Assembly (NCBI RefSeq): GCF_007625205.1
Contig: NZ_VMNI01000003.1
Location: 186,001 to 250,000, forward strand
DNA: 64,000 bases
DNA from: Denitromonas ohlonensis
Lineage (GTDB): Bacteria; Pseudomonadota; Gammaproteobacteria; Burkholderiales; Rhodocyclaceae
Reading direction: 5' to 3'
Shown in pieces: positions 35,180-45,076 of the stretch; the stretch's first letter is position 1; every line of letters begins with the position of its first letter. Both the position numbers and the translations under genes were made by a program. The notes below the pieces were generated by a model that made no database searches, was not told the origin of the DNA, and saw only the letters and a program-made list of their open reading frames with translations.

Positions 35180-37084
35180 TCAAGCCCGCAGCAAATCAGC
35201 GTCCTCCACCACCCGCAGCGGCAGCAGATCGCTGTCGGTGGTGATCACCAGCGACGGATCGACCCGCACACAGGCCCCGCCATAGACGCCGCCGACAGAG
35301 AAGGTGCACACCTGCACGTTCAAGCCCCCCAGATGCGGCAGGCCGAAGAAGGCCTGATAGACCTGCGCCTGCTGATCGAAGCGCCCCTCGGTTTCAGTCA
35401 CCAAGCCGTCATGGGCGTCGAAAATGCTGATATTGCTGCCGCAACGCCCAGCGATCGGTTTGACCACATAGCCCGCCTCGACCGGAAAATCGGCATCCAG
35501 CGCAAAGCGCGCGTCGAGCAAATACGGGTGCTTCGGAAACATTGACCACAAAATGGGCAGGATCGCCTTGTTGCTGGGGATCAAGGTCCACAGCGGCTCG
35601 AACACCACCACGTCACGGCGCAGCAACACATCCACCAGGCGCGGCGGTTGCGGCGAGCCCTCGCCGGAATTGATCTCGGCCAGCCGTCGCGCGTCGTCTT
35701 CGTCGCACTCGGCCCGCAACTGATCCAGCGCGGTCTCCCACGCCCAGGTTTTCCACACCCAGCGGATCGGCTGGCCGTCGGCATCCACCACCTGCCCCTG
35801 CGCGTTCCAGCCCAGGCCGGCAACGCCCTTGATCATCTTGCATGGAATACCCGCGGCCTCGATGGCCGACTTCATGTAGCGGGCGTGATAGGTTTCCTCC
35901 ATGTCGCGGTCGTGCATGATGTGCAGCACATCATCCACCCCGCTCTCCTGCCAGGCCTCGATCAAGCCGTCGAACAGCCCGTCGCCCGGGCACACGCCGT
36001 CATCGCAGCCGAAGTGTTCGGCCCAGCGCCCCTGCACCTTGCCCGTTTCCATGTGACAGGATGCCGAATCGGCGTTGTATTCGTAGACTTTGACGCCCCG
36101 ATCCGACACCGAAAAGTCGAAGCGCCCGGTGATCATCTGGCTGCGCCGACGATCCCATGACACCTTCAGGCGTGGCCACAGCACCGACGGAATATTGAAG
36201 TGCGCCAGCAGGCGGTCGTCATGCAGCACCGCCTGGGTCGCGTGCATGAACATGGCGTGCAGCTCGTTCGTCGCCCGGCGCAGTTCGCGCAGCGCGGTGT
36301 CGGACACGCGGAAGTAGCGGTACTGATCCGCCTCACGATCCGTCAGCCGATGCCCCCCCATCTTGGCGATGAACGCCGCCTCATCAGGCTGGCGCGCATC
36401 CAGCCACGGCGCGCGATGCTGCCCTTGGTTCTCGACCTGCCCGATCTGCAGATTGAACAAACGCCTATCGACCGCTTCATGCGCCACGGCGTGGGTCGCG
36501 TCATCGGTCTGCAGCATCCAGCCCAGAATCTTCGCGCCGGGCATCTGCGCGGTGATCCAGTACCCCCCGCCGTCGTCGATCCGCGCCGGCAGCGCGCGCG
36601 AATACGATTGACCGTCGGGCCAGCAGTGATGACCCACGTTCTGTTCGATCACGCACACCCGATCGGCGTGCACTTCAACAATCACCGCCACATGCCCGGT
36701 CACTTCGAACTCGCCGCCCTCGTCCCAGATCAGCAAACAACCGGGTTCGGGATGCCGCCGGGCACCGTTGTGGAAGGCGTGCAGCGGCAGGCGACGATCG
36801 TCCTTCACCACCCGCACCGAGCGCAGCCGGAAGATGTCGTAGGCCATGGGCACGTCGTCGAACACATAGCCCTTGTTGAGATACAGCCAACGCCGGGCCA
36901 ACTCGACGCACTGCCACTTGTAGCCCATGTACTCGCCATCGAGATAGCTGCGATAGCTGTGGCGGTCGGGGTACTCGGCGCGATCGGCCGACGGATAATG
37001 CGAGGAATAGACCGCCACCTCGCCCGCGGCGACCCCCAGAATCGTGCCGAACCGCGCCGGCTCAGGCGCTTGCACATCGCTCAT
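35180..37084 (-). CDS. gss: Bifunctional glutathionylspermidine synthetase/amidase
   Basis: This 634-residue protein is close to the 619-residue E. coli Gss. The N-terminal CHAP amidase has the catalytic cysteine in GYKWQCVELARRWLYLN, the histidine in VTGHVAVIVEVH and the conserved EQNVGHHCWPDGQSYSR. The C-terminal ATP-grasp synthetase has VKVYEYNADSASCH, LDARFALDADFPVEAGYVVKPIAGR and CGSNISIFD. It ligates glutathione to spermidine and hydrolyses the product in redox control. It is convergent with the PCuAC gene. Confidence 0.93.
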   Translation of the reverse strand: MSDVQAPEPARFGTILGVAAGEVAVYSSHYPSADRAEYPDRHSYRSYLDGEYMGYKWQCVELARRWLYLNKGYVFDDVPMAYDIFRLRSVRVVKDDRRLPLHAFHNGARRHPEPGCLLIWDEGGEFEVTGHVAVIVEVHADRVCVIEQNVGHHCWPDGQSYSRALPARIDDGGGYWITAQMPGAKILGWMLQTDDATHAVAHEAVDRRLFNLQIGQVENQGQHRAPWLDARQPDEAAFIAKMGGHRLTDREADQYRYFRVSDTALRELRRATNELHAMFMHATQAVLHDDRLLAHFNIPSVLWPRLKVSWDRRRSQMITGRFDFSVSDRGVKVYEYNADSASCHMETGKVQGRWAEHFGCDDGVCPGDGLFDGLIEAWQESGVDDVLHIMHDRDMEETYHARYMKSAIEAAGIPCKMIKGVAGLGWNAQGQVVDADGQPIRWVWKTWAWETALDQLRAECDEDDARRLAEINSGEGSPQPPRLVDVLLRRDVVVFEPLWTLIPSNKAILPILWSMFPKHPYLLDARFALDADFPVEAGYVVKPIAGRCGSNISIFDAHDGLVTETEGRFDQQAQVYQAFFGLPHLGGLNVQVCTFSVGGVYGGACVRVDPSLVITTDSDLLPLRVVEDADLLRA

Positions 37085-37276
37085 TCAAACCGCTCCCTCA
37101 TCCCACTGCCCGGCGCAATCGACTTGCCACTATCGCTTTCGACGACACAAAACACCACCGGTTCAGCGCCCTGACCCGCCCCGCGTCTATCACGCATCGC
37201 GGGTAAGCAGCTACCATAGCCCGTATCACGGCCCTGTCCACGGGCCATGCTGACGGCACATCACCCGAGGGTCTGG

Positions 37277-40087
37277 ATGCGTCAATACTGCCTGCTGCTG
37301 GCCTGCCTGCTCTTGCTGCCCCATGGCGCGGCGCGGGCCGGCTTGGCCACGGCAAGCGACGCTGGCGTGCGCCCCCGGGTACTAAGCATTTTTTTCGGCA
37401 ACCGTGATGCCCCCTACGAAATCCTGCTTGAAGCGGGGCTGCGCGCAGGGTTTTCCGAGACGAACGAGCAGCCCGGCATCGTGCTTGAAAACGTCTATCT
37501 GGACATGGTCGACAGCTATGATCCGGCCCGCGCCAGACTCATCAATCAGGCCCTCAAGCTCAAGCACGCCGCGCGGCCGCCCTTTGATGCGGTGATCCTG
37601 AGCGGTTTGCCCAGCAAACAGTTCATGCGCGAGCATGGTCGCTGGTTGAGCGACGGCCCGGTCATCCAGATCGAAAGCGACTTCATCGATATCCCCGCCA
37701 CCCTCGACGCAGGCCAATTCTCGCTGCGCCAAACCCTGGCCATCGCCGAAACCGCCGTCGATGCACTCGCCATGCGGCCAAACACCCGCACGCTCTGGGT
37801 AATCGCCGGGACGGGGCGAAGCGATATCGCGGCGCTCGACGCGGCACGCGCCCAGCTTGCGCCATTGGCCGGCCGTGTCGCCGTGCGCTTCATCACGGTA
37901 CAGGACGCCGATGCCCTGCTCGCCGAGGTGGCGACCGCCCCCCGCGACACGGCCCTGATCTACCTGCGCGCCTCCCGCGACGGCACGGCGCAGCGGCTCA
38001 TTCCCGCCACCTTCGGCCGGCAGCTTGCGCGCGCGGCCAGCGTGCCGATGTTCTGTATTTATGAGCCGATTCTGCTGCAAAGCGATTGCGTGGGCGGGCG
38101 CGTCTCGGCCGGCCCGCAGACCGGCAAAACGGCGGCCAGCCTGATCCGGCAACAGTTGAGCGGCCGCGACGCCGGACCTGCGGTGCAGTTGCTGCCCGCC
38201 CCGGCACGCTACCGGTGGCCGCAACTTCAGCGCTGGCAGATCCGCCGCGCCACGATCCCGGCCGGCGCCGATCTGATCGACTTCACGCCGACCATCTACG
38301 AGCGATACAAAAAACAGGTCTGGAGCGGCGTACTGGTCCTCTGCCTGCTGGCCGCCGCGCTGGTCGGGCTGATGTGGGCGCTGGGTCAGTACCGCAAGCA
38401 GCGCGACACGCTCGCGGAGTTCGAGCAACGCTGGCATCTGGCGCTGGACAACGCCGGCCAAGGGGTCTGGGATCTCGACCTACGCAGTGGCGAGGCCTTC
38501 TATGCGCCGGGCTGGCGGGCCATCCTCGGCCTTGAGGCCAGCGCAAACGCCCCCCAGATCCGCGAAGCGCACATTCACCCGGCCGACCAGCAACGGGTCT
38601 CCTCGCTGTTGCAGCAGCACCTGTCGGGCCATACGCCGCACTTCGAGAGCGAACATCGCATGGTGCGTGCCGACGACACCACCGTCTGGGTGCGCGAACG
38701 CGGCCAGGTGGTGCGTCGTGACAAGCAGGGCGCGCCCCTGCGCTTCATCGCCTGCATGCAGGACATCACCGAGCAGCGCGTCGCCCAGGAACACATCCGC
38801 CACATGGCGACCCACGACACCCTCACCGGCCTGCCCAACCGCACCCTGCTGACCGACCGGCTCGATCGCGCCATGAGTCGGGCCCGCCGCATGGGCAACC
38901 GGGTGGCGGTCGTGTTTATGGATCTGGACCATTTCAAGACGGTCAATGACACCCTCGGCCACCCGATTGGCGATCTGCTGCTGATCGCCGTTGCGGGCCG
39001 GATGATGCCGCACCTGCGTGAAACCGACACCATCAGCCGTCAGGGCGGCGACGAATTCGTGATTTTGCTGCCCGAACTGGCCAGCGCGGCCGACGCGGCG
39101 CATGTGTGCGAGAAGCTGCAACGCGAAATGGACGAACCGGTCACCCTCGACGGGCGCTCGCTGCGCATCTCGGTGTCGATGGGGGTGGCCTTGTTCCCCG
39201 ACGATGGCAACAGTGTCGAAACCCTGCTGCAAAAAGCCGACGTGGCGCTCTATCAGGTCAAGAACGCCGGCCGCGGCGACTACCGCTTCTTCTCCGCCGA
39301 CATGAACCACGAACTGGAAGACCAGTTCGATCTGGAGTCGCGGATGAGCACCGCCTTGCGCAACGGATACATTCAATGGTGGTATCAGCCGCAGATCGAC
39401 CTGGCCACCGGCGCGCTGGTCGGCGCCGAAGCGCTGGCGCGGTGGATCGAGCCCGACGGCACGCGCATCGCCCCTGACGCCTTCATTCCGGTCGCCGAAA
39501 AATTTGGCCACATTCAAACATTGGGCGCGCTGGCGCTGCGCTCGGCCTGCCGCGAGGCGCTCAAATGGGCGCAGGCCTGCGGGCGGCCCATTCCCGTGGC
39601 GGTCAATCTATCGGCCGTGCAGTTTCGTCGCTCCGGACTGACCGAGATGGTGCGCACCATCCTGACCGAGACGGGACTGCCCGCCGAGCACCTGATTCTG
39701 GAAATCACCGAATCGGTGCTGATGGAAGACAACATCACCACCCGCGAGAGCCTGGCCGGCATTGCCAGCCTCGGCATCGGGCTGTCGATCGACGACTTTG
39801 GCACGGGCTACTCCAGCCTGGCCTATCTGAAGCGCTTCCCGGTCAACCATCTGAAGATCGACCGGGCCTTCGTCGCGGATCTGAACTGCGACCCGGACAG
39901 CGACACCATCGTCCGCACCATTGTGCAGCTCGGCCACAACCTGAATCTGCAAGTCGTGGCCGAAGGGGTCGAGTCCGCCGCCCAGGCAGAAAAGCTCCGC
40001 CACTATGGTTGCGACATGGTCCAGGGCTATTTTTATCACCGGGCCCTGTCGCCGGAACACTTCTTGCAAGTCCTCCAGCACGCCTGA
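37277..40087 (+). CDS. GGDEF-EAL protein with periplasmic binding-protein-like sensor and PAS domain
   Basis: This protein has 936 residues. A signal peptide (1-22) and periplasmic substrate-binding-like domain (about 30-320) precede a membrane helix (about 345-367), a PAS domain (about 385-500), GGDEF (motif near residue 590) and EAL (motif near 718). The GGDEF motif is intact with an inhibitory RETD site 5 residues before it. EAL catalytic signatures (EALARW, LEITESVLMED, IDDFGTGYSSLAYLKRFP, VAEGVES) are all present, so it may both make and degrade c-di-GMP. ATG at 37277 follows GAGGG. Confidence 0.9.
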   Translation: MRQYCLLLACLLLLPHGAARAGLATASDAGVRPRVLSIFFGNRDAPYEILLEAGLRAGFSETNEQPGIVLENVYLDMVDSYDPARARLINQALKLKHAARPPFDAVILSGLPSKQFMREHGRWLSDGPVIQIESDFIDIPATLDAGQFSLRQTLAIAETAVDALAMRPNTRTLWVIAGTGRSDIAALDAARAQLAPLAGRVAVRFITVQDADALLAEVATAPRDTALIYLRASRDGTAQRLIPATFGRQLARAASVPMFCIYEPILLQSDCVGGRVSAGPQTGKTAASLIRQQLSGRDAGPAVQLLPAPARYRWPQLQRWQIRRATIPAGADLIDFTPTIYERYKKQVWSGVLVLCLLAAALVGLMWALGQYRKQRDTLAEFEQRWHLALDNAGQGVWDLDLRSGEAFYAPGWRAILGLEASANAPQIREAHIHPADQQRVSSLLQQHLSGHTPHFESEHRMVRADDTTVWVRERGQVVRRDKQGAPLRFIACMQDITEQRVAQEHIRHMATHDTLTGLPNRTLLTDRLDRAMSRARRMGNRVAVVFMDLDHFKTVNDTLGHPIGDLLLIAVAGRMMPHLRETDTISRQGGDEFVILLPELASAADAAHVCEKLQREMDEPVTLDGRSLRISVSMGVALFPDDGNSVETLLQKADVALYQVKNAGRGDYRFFSADMNHELEDQFDLESRMSTALRNGYIQWWYQPQIDLATGALVGAEALARWIEPDGTRIAPDAFIPVAEKFGHIQTLGALALRSACREALKWAQACGRPIPVAVNLSAVQFRRSGLTEMVRTILTETGLPAEHLILEITESVLMEDNITTRESLAGIASLGIGLSIDDFGTGYSSLAYLKRFPVNHLKIDRAFVADLNCDPDSDTIVRTIVQLGHNLNLQVVAEGVESAAQAEKLRHYGCDMVQGYFYHRALSPEHFLQVLQHA

Positions 40088-40279
40088 GATCGGCGCGCCG
40101 CCCGGCGGCAGAAACAACCCCGGAAAGTGCGGTCCGTACTAGCTCAAGTGGCGCCCTGTGGGCGTTCTGAGCGCAGGCGTATAGTAGTGAAGTGCCCGCC
40201 GTGGAAACGACGGGCGAGGGAAACGCCCCAAACCAGTGCATGCATCAGTCTTGGTATGCACCGTCCTCACGGAGGAGCC

Positions 40280-41761
40280 ATGCCGCAAATCAATTGGAAT
40301 GACTACGCCTGCGAAGGCCTGTACGACGAGCTTCTGGCCAGTGCGGGCAAACCCCGTCCTGCCGCCCAGGCCGTCTGCGACTACCTGAGCTCGATCGACG
40401 CAAAGGAAGTTCGCGATCTGAAAACGGCCGCCGAAGTGGCGATCCAGGTCATGGGCATCACCTTCACCGTGTACTCCGATGGCGACATGATCGACCGCGC
40501 CTGGCCCTTCGACATCGTGCCGCGCATCATTCCCAGCCACGAGTGGGAACACGTCGAGGCCGGCCTCAAGCAACGCGTGAAGGCGCTCAACCTGTTCATT
40601 GACGACCTCTACAACGAGCAGCGCATCATCAAGGACGGCGTGTTCCCGGCCGAGCTGCTGGAGCAATCCGTCAACTTCCGTCAGCAATGTGTCGGCATCC
40701 ACCCGCCGGGCGGCATCTGGGCGCACATCTGCGGCTCCGATCTGGTGCGCGACAAGGACGGCACCATCTACGTGCTCGAAGACAACCTGCGCATTCCGTC
40801 CGGCGTGTCTTACATGCTCGAGAATCGCAACGTCAGCAAGCGCGTAATGCCCGAACTGTTCCAGACCGGCCGCATCCTGCCCGTTGACGATTATCCGGCG
40901 CAGCTGCACGACATGCTCGCCGCGATGTCGCCGCGCAAGATCAACGAGCCGAACATCGTCGTGCTCACGCCCGGCATTTACAACTCGGCCTACTACGAGC
41001 ACGCCTTCCTGGCGCAGCAAATGGGCGTCGATCTGGTCGAAGGCTCCGACCTCATCGTGGGCTCCGACGACTGCGTGTATATGCGGACCATCGACGGTCT
41101 GGTGCATGTGGACGTGATCTACCGGCGGGTCGACGACTTGTTCATCGACCCCGAGGCCTTCAACCCCGAATCGACGCTCGGCGTGCCCGGCGTCATGCGC
41201 GCATGGCGCAAGGGCACGGTCGCCCTGTGCAATGCGCCCGGCGCCGGCGTGGCCGACGACAAGGTGGTGTATGCCTATGTGCCAGAGATCATCCGCTACT
41301 ATCTCGACGCCGAGCCCATCTTGCCGAACGTGCCGAGCTATCTGTGCATGCGTGAGGACGATCGCAACTACGTGCTGGCCAACCTCGACAAGCTGGTGGT
41401 CAAGCCGGCCAACGAGTCCGGCGGCTACGGCATGCTCATTGGCCCGCACTCAACCGCCGAAGAGCAAGCCCAGTTTGCCGAACTGATCAAGGCCAACCCG
41501 CGCAACTACATGGCCCAGCCCACCCTGGGCCTGTCCGTGACCCCGACGCTCACCGACAGCGCCATCGAGCCGCGACATGTCGATCTGCGCCCCTTCATCC
41601 TGTCCTCTGGCACCGACACCTATGTGACCACCGGCGGGCTGACCCGCGTCGCGCTGGTCAAGGGGTCGCTGGTCGTCAACTCCTCGCAAGGTGGCGGCAG
41701 CAAGGACACCTGGATCGTCGACACCTCCGGACAGGGACAAGTCCAAGGACAAGGGAGCTGA
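40280..41761 (+). CDS. Circularly permuted ATP-grasp protein (DUF404/DUF407)
   Basis: This 493-residue protein has the family features CVGIHPPGGIWAHICGSDLVRD, IYVLEDNLRIPSGVSYMLENR and the LVVKPANESGGYGMLIGP nucleotide-binding region. The ATG follows GGAGGAG by 4 bases, and the open frame upstream is not homologous. Such enzymes are thought to form amide or peptide bonds, with substrates unknown. A DUF403 gene follows after 4 bases, the standard partnership. Confidence 0.88.
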   Translation: MPQINWNDYACEGLYDELLASAGKPRPAAQAVCDYLSSIDAKEVRDLKTAAEVAIQVMGITFTVYSDGDMIDRAWPFDIVPRIIPSHEWEHVEAGLKQRVKALNLFIDDLYNEQRIIKDGVFPAELLEQSVNFRQQCVGIHPPGGIWAHICGSDLVRDKDGTIYVLEDNLRIPSGVSYMLENRNVSKRVMPELFQTGRILPVDDYPAQLHDMLAAMSPRKINEPNIVVLTPGIYNSAYYEHAFLAQQMGVDLVEGSDLIVGSDDCVYMRTIDGLVHVDVIYRRVDDLFIDPEAFNPESTLGVPGVMRAWRKGTVALCNAPGAGVADDKVVYAYVPEIIRYYLDAEPILPNVPSYLCMREDDRNYVLANLDKLVVKPANESGGYGMLIGPHSTAEEQAQFAELIKANPRNYMAQPTLGLSVTPTLTDSAIEPRHVDLRPFILSSGTDTYVTTGGLTRVALVKGSLVVNSSQGGGSKDTWIVDTSGQGQVQGQGS

Positions 41762-41765
41762 AAAC

Positions 41766-42728
41766 ATGCTGTCACGTGTAGCCGAAAACCTTTACTGGAT
41801 GGCGCGCTATCTGGAGCGCGCCGAAGACACCGCCCGCCTGGTGCGGGTCAGTCGCCACCTGATGCTCGACTTCCCCGGCACCGCCACCCTCGGCTGGTCA
41901 TCGCTGATTTCGATCAGCGGCGCGGATGAGATCTTCGACGAGTACTACACCGAGCGGGACGCAGCCAGCGTGCTCACCTTCCTGTGCGCCGACCGCCGCT
42001 ACAGCGGCTCGGTCCTCGGTGCGCTCTCAGCCGCTCGCGAGAATCTGCGCACCACGCGTGAGGTCATGCCGCGCGAAGTGTGGGAAGAAGTGAACCGGCT
42101 GTTTCTCGAATGCAGCGACATCTTCAGCGGCACCATCGATCTGCGCCGTCTTGACGACTTCCTGCGGGTGGTCATCCGCGGCTGCCAGGCGCTGACCGGC
42201 ATGCTCGACGGCAGTCTGAGCGACACCCCCGCACGCACCTTCTGCGCGGTCGGCGGCTACCTCGAACGCGCCGACATGATCACCCGCATCCTCGACGTGC
42301 GTTCGGCCAACCTGCTGCCGCGCACGCCGGACGACCTCACCCCCTTCGAGAACCTGCAGTGGATGAGCGTGCTCAAATCGCTGTCGGCCTATCAGATGTA
42401 CCGTCAGCATGTGCGCCTGCGGGTGCGCGGCCCCGATGTGGTGCGTTTCATCCTGCTCAACCCGCAGTTCCCGCGCGCCCTGTACCGCTGCCTGAACAAT
42501 CTTCATCGCAAGCTGTACACCCTGCCCAGGTCAACGCTGGCCTGCCAGCGTGTCACCGAGCTGCTCGGCATGCTGGCGACCGAGGACGCCGCCCATCTGG
42601 CCGACTCGCCAGACCGGCTGCACGCCTTTGTCGATGAGTTGCAGCTAGGCTTCAACCGGGTGCACGAAGCGATTCAGGGCACCTGGTTTGCGGGGGTCGA
42701 CAGTCCGGCGCCCGTCGTGGCCGACTAA
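41766..42728 (+). CDS. Alpha-E domain protein (DUF403)
   Basis: This 320-residue all-alpha protein opens MLSRVAENLYWMARYLERAE, the DUF403 signature, with FVDELQLGFNRVHEAI near the end. It is always found beside DUF404/407 ATP-grasp genes, often with a transglutaminase-like protease, which is absent here. The function is not established. A bidirectional terminator follows at once. Confidence 0.88.
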   Translation: MLSRVAENLYWMARYLERAEDTARLVRVSRHLMLDFPGTATLGWSSLISISGADEIFDEYYTERDAASVLTFLCADRRYSGSVLGALSAARENLRTTREVMPREVWEEVNRLFLECSDIFSGTIDLRRLDDFLRVVIRGCQALTGMLDGSLSDTPARTFCAVGGYLERADMITRILDVRSANLLPRTPDDLTPFENLQWMSVLKSLSAYQMYRQHVRLRVRGPDVVRFILLNPQFPRALYRCLNNLHRKLYTLPRSTLACQRVTELLGMLATEDAAHLADSPDRLHAFVDELQLGFNRVHEAIQGTWFAGVDSPAPVVAD

Positions 42729-42731
42729 ACA

Positions 42732-42759
42732 AAAAACCCGGGTCACCCCGGGTTTTTTT
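42732..42759. terminator. Bidirectional rho-independent terminator between DUF403 and ccmI
   Basis: The hairpin AACCCGGG-TCAC-CCCGGGTT is followed by seven T residues on the plus strand and preceded by six A residues, which become a T-run on the minus strand. It ends both the DUF404-DUF403 operon and the ccm operon. Confidence 0.88.
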
Positions 42760-42760
42760 A

Positions 42761-44002
42761 TTATTGCGCCAGCTCGGTCTCGATCAGGAGATTCACCCCG
42801 CTGGCGTCTGGCGGCACCGCCAGCACGCTGCTGTCCAGATCGCCGGGGCGCGCCCCGGCATTGCCGCTCTTGGAGACCCGGGCACCGATCTCCACCTTGG
42901 CGGGAATCGGGCGATCCCCCGCCATGGAAGGCACCCCGGCAAAATCAAACTGCACGGGCAGATCCGCCACCGTCTTGCGCAAGATCGCGAACGGCATGCC
43001 ACCGCCCTCGGGCCGGACATAGATGAACACCACGTCGTCCGCCTTGGCCTTCTCGACCAGGGCCGGCGACAACGCCACCGTCCCGGCCAGCGAAATGCCG
43101 GCACCCGGCGCGGCCGCAGGCGCAGCTGCCGCCACCGCCGCGGCAGGCGCCATCCCGGCCTTTTGACGTGCCTCGGCGATGCCTTGACGAATGGAGGTCG
43201 CCAACTCGCTTTCAGCGGGCAACTGAGCGAGCATGCGCTCCCACTGCGCCGCCGCCTTGGCGAAATCGGACGCCTGGAATGCCGCACTGCCCGACAGCGC
43301 CAGCGCCTTGATATTGTCCGGCTCCAGCGACAAGGCCTTGTCGATCAGGCGCGACGGCTCGCCCACCAGCGAACGGTTGTTGCCGGCGGCCAGCGCATCG
43401 GCCCAGTCGGCATAGACCTGCGCTTCATCCGGCATGCGCTTGGCCAGCTCGCCATAAGCGGTGGCGGCATCGGCGAAACGGCCCATGGCGCTATACGAGC
43501 GGGCCAGCATGAACCAGCCTTCGGCGTTCTCCGGGTCTTGCTTGAGGCGCTCGGCCAGCGTGGCCACCATCTCTTCGACCTGCTCCTGCGTCACCTGATG
43601 GGTGTCTTCGCCACCGACCTGAGTCGGGTCCAGCCCATCCAGGCTGCCGATATCGAGATAGATGACGCCCGCAAGCAGCGGGATCAGCAAGGCCGTCGCC
43701 ATGCCCCAGCCCCGCGCCGGCTTCCCGCTCAAGGTGCCCGAGCGGGTCTCGCCCTCTTCCAGCGCGCGGCGTTCGAGTTCGTCCCGGGTGCGCTGATAGT
43801 CAGACTGCGACATATCGCCTGCGGCGACGTCTGCGTCGAGCTCGGCGAGTTGTTCGCGCAGGACCGACAGCGCCGTTTTGGTCTGCAATGCATTGGCGTC
43901 GTCGTCAAGCTGGGCGCCAGAGGCGTTGCGGAACAGCGGCACCACCACCATCAACAGGGCCGCCACCACCAGCAGTACGGCAAATACGATGAAGCTAGTC
44001 AT
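42761..44002 (-). CDS. ccmI: CcmI, cytochrome c biogenesis TPR protein
   Basis: This 413-residue protein has an N-terminal membrane segment (FIVFAVLLVVAALLMVVVPLF), a second helix near residue 100, TPR-type helices (NAEGWFMLARSYSAMGRFADAATAYGEL) and a long Ala/Pro linker to a C-terminal periplasmic domain. It presents apo-cytochrome c to CcmF/CcmH. It is the last gene of the ccm operon and overlaps ccmH by 4 bases. Confidence 0.92.
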   Translation of the reverse strand: MTSFIVFAVLLVVAALLMVVVPLFRNASGAQLDDDANALQTKTALSVLREQLAELDADVAAGDMSQSDYQRTRDELERRALEEGETRSGTLSGKPARGWGMATALLIPLLAGVIYLDIGSLDGLDPTQVGGEDTHQVTQEQVEEMVATLAERLKQDPENAEGWFMLARSYSAMGRFADAATAYGELAKRMPDEAQVYADWADALAAGNNRSLVGEPSRLIDKALSLEPDNIKALALSGSAAFQASDFAKAAAQWERMLAQLPAESELATSIRQGIAEARQKAGMAPAAAVAAAAPAAAPGAGISLAGTVALSPALVEKAKADDVVFIYVRPEGGGMPFAILRKTVADLPVQFDFAGVPSMAGDRPIPAKVEIGARVSKSGNAGARPGDLDSSVLAVPPDASGVNLLIETELAQ

Positions 44003-44472
44003 GCCTGTGTTCCGTTGTTGTCATCTTTTTCAAGCAGGGCGCGCGCTTTGGCGCGCTGCGCTTCGTTCAGCACCGGTGCGCTTTCTTTGTTGCGCCGCGA
44101 CAGGCGCAGCATCAGCACACCAATACCGACCACGGCCAGCACCAGCGGACCGAGCCACAACAGCAGCGTGCTGCCGCGCATCGGCGGCTCATACAGCACG
44201 AAGTCGCCATAGCGGGCCACCATGTAGTCGGCGATCTCGTCTTCGTTTTTGCCGGCACTCAGCTGTTCGCGCACCTGCTCACGCAGATCCACTGCCAGGT
44301 CCGCGTCGGACTCGGCGATGGACTGGTTCTGACAGACCAGACAGCGCAGCTTGTGCGACAAGGCCATCACGCGCTCTTCAAGCGCCTGGTCCGCCGCGAC
44401 GGGCTCTGCCGTCTGGGCGTGCGCAACGAGCGCGAACAAAGACAGCCCGCAGGCCAGAAGGAAACGTCGCAT
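43999..44472 (-). CDS. ccmH: CcmH, apocytochrome thiol oxidoreductase
   Basis: This 157-residue protein has a signal peptide (MRRFLLACGLSLFALVAHAQ), the diagnostic LRCLVCQNQSIAESDADLAVDLR redox motif (CLVC), then YGDFVLYEPP and a C-terminal membrane helix. It works with CcmG to reduce apocytochrome cysteines for haem attachment. Confidence 0.95.
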   Translation of the reverse strand: MRRFLLACGLSLFALVAHAQTAEPVAADQALEERVMALSHKLRCLVCQNQSIAESDADLAVDLREQVREQLSAGKNEDEIADYMVARYGDFVLYEPPMRGSTLLLWLGPLVLAVVGIGVLMLRLSRRNKESAPVLNEAQRAKARALLEKDDNNGTQA

Positions 44473-44474
44473 GA

Positions 44475-45068
44475 TCAGGATTCCGCCTTGAGGGCGGCCA
44501 CTTTGGGCAGGATGGTGTCGCGCAGCGCATCGGGCGTGATCGGGCCGATGTGCTTGTGGCGAATCACGCCTTGCTTGTCGATGAGGAAGGTCTCGGGCAC
44601 GCCATACACGCCAAAGTCGATGCCGACACGACCATTGATGTCGAGAATGCTCACGTCGTAGGGGTCGCCATGGCTCTGCAGCCAGTCACGGGCGCGCTCG
44701 ATGGCCATCGGCAACTCGTTCTCGGCCGCCACCTTGCGCATGTCGATACCGCCGTCGCCGCGCACTTCCTTGTAGTTGAGCCCGACCAGAGGCACTTCCT
44801 TGCGCTTGGCGAGCGCCACCAGCACCGGATGCTCCTGGCGGCAAGCGACGCACCACGAGGCCCACACATTGAGCAACCACACCTGGCCCTTCATGTCGGC
44901 CAGCGCGAGGGTTTGCTCGGGGTTATCCAGGCGCGCGAGGGTGAAATCCGGCGCGGGTTTGTCGATGAGCGGTGAGGGGACTTCCCGCGGATTCAGGCTC
45001 AGGCCGAATCCGAGGAAACCCACCAGCAGCAAAAACAGAAACAGGGGAACAAGAAACTTGGCTTTCAT
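44475..45068 (-). CDS. ccmG: CcmG/DsbE, thioredoxin-like reductase
   Basis: This 197-residue membrane-anchored thioredoxin has a helix at residues 4-22, the catalytic VWASWCVACRQEHPVL (CVAC; the usual motif is CPTC/CxxC) and the GVYGVPETFLIDKQG signature of DsbE. It keeps CcmH and apocytochromes reduced. It is 8 bp from ccmF and 2 bp from ccmH. Confidence 0.95.
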   Translation of the reverse strand: MKAKFLVPLFLFLLLVGFLGFGLSLNPREVPSPLIDKPAPDFTLARLDNPEQTLALADMKGQVWLLNVWASWCVACRQEHPVLVALAKRKEVPLVGLNYKEVRGDGGIDMRKVAAENELPMAIERARDWLQSHGDPYDVSILDINGRVGIDFGVYGVPETFLIDKQGVIRHKHIGPITPDALRDTILPKVAALKAES

Positions 45069-45076
45069 AGGACTCT

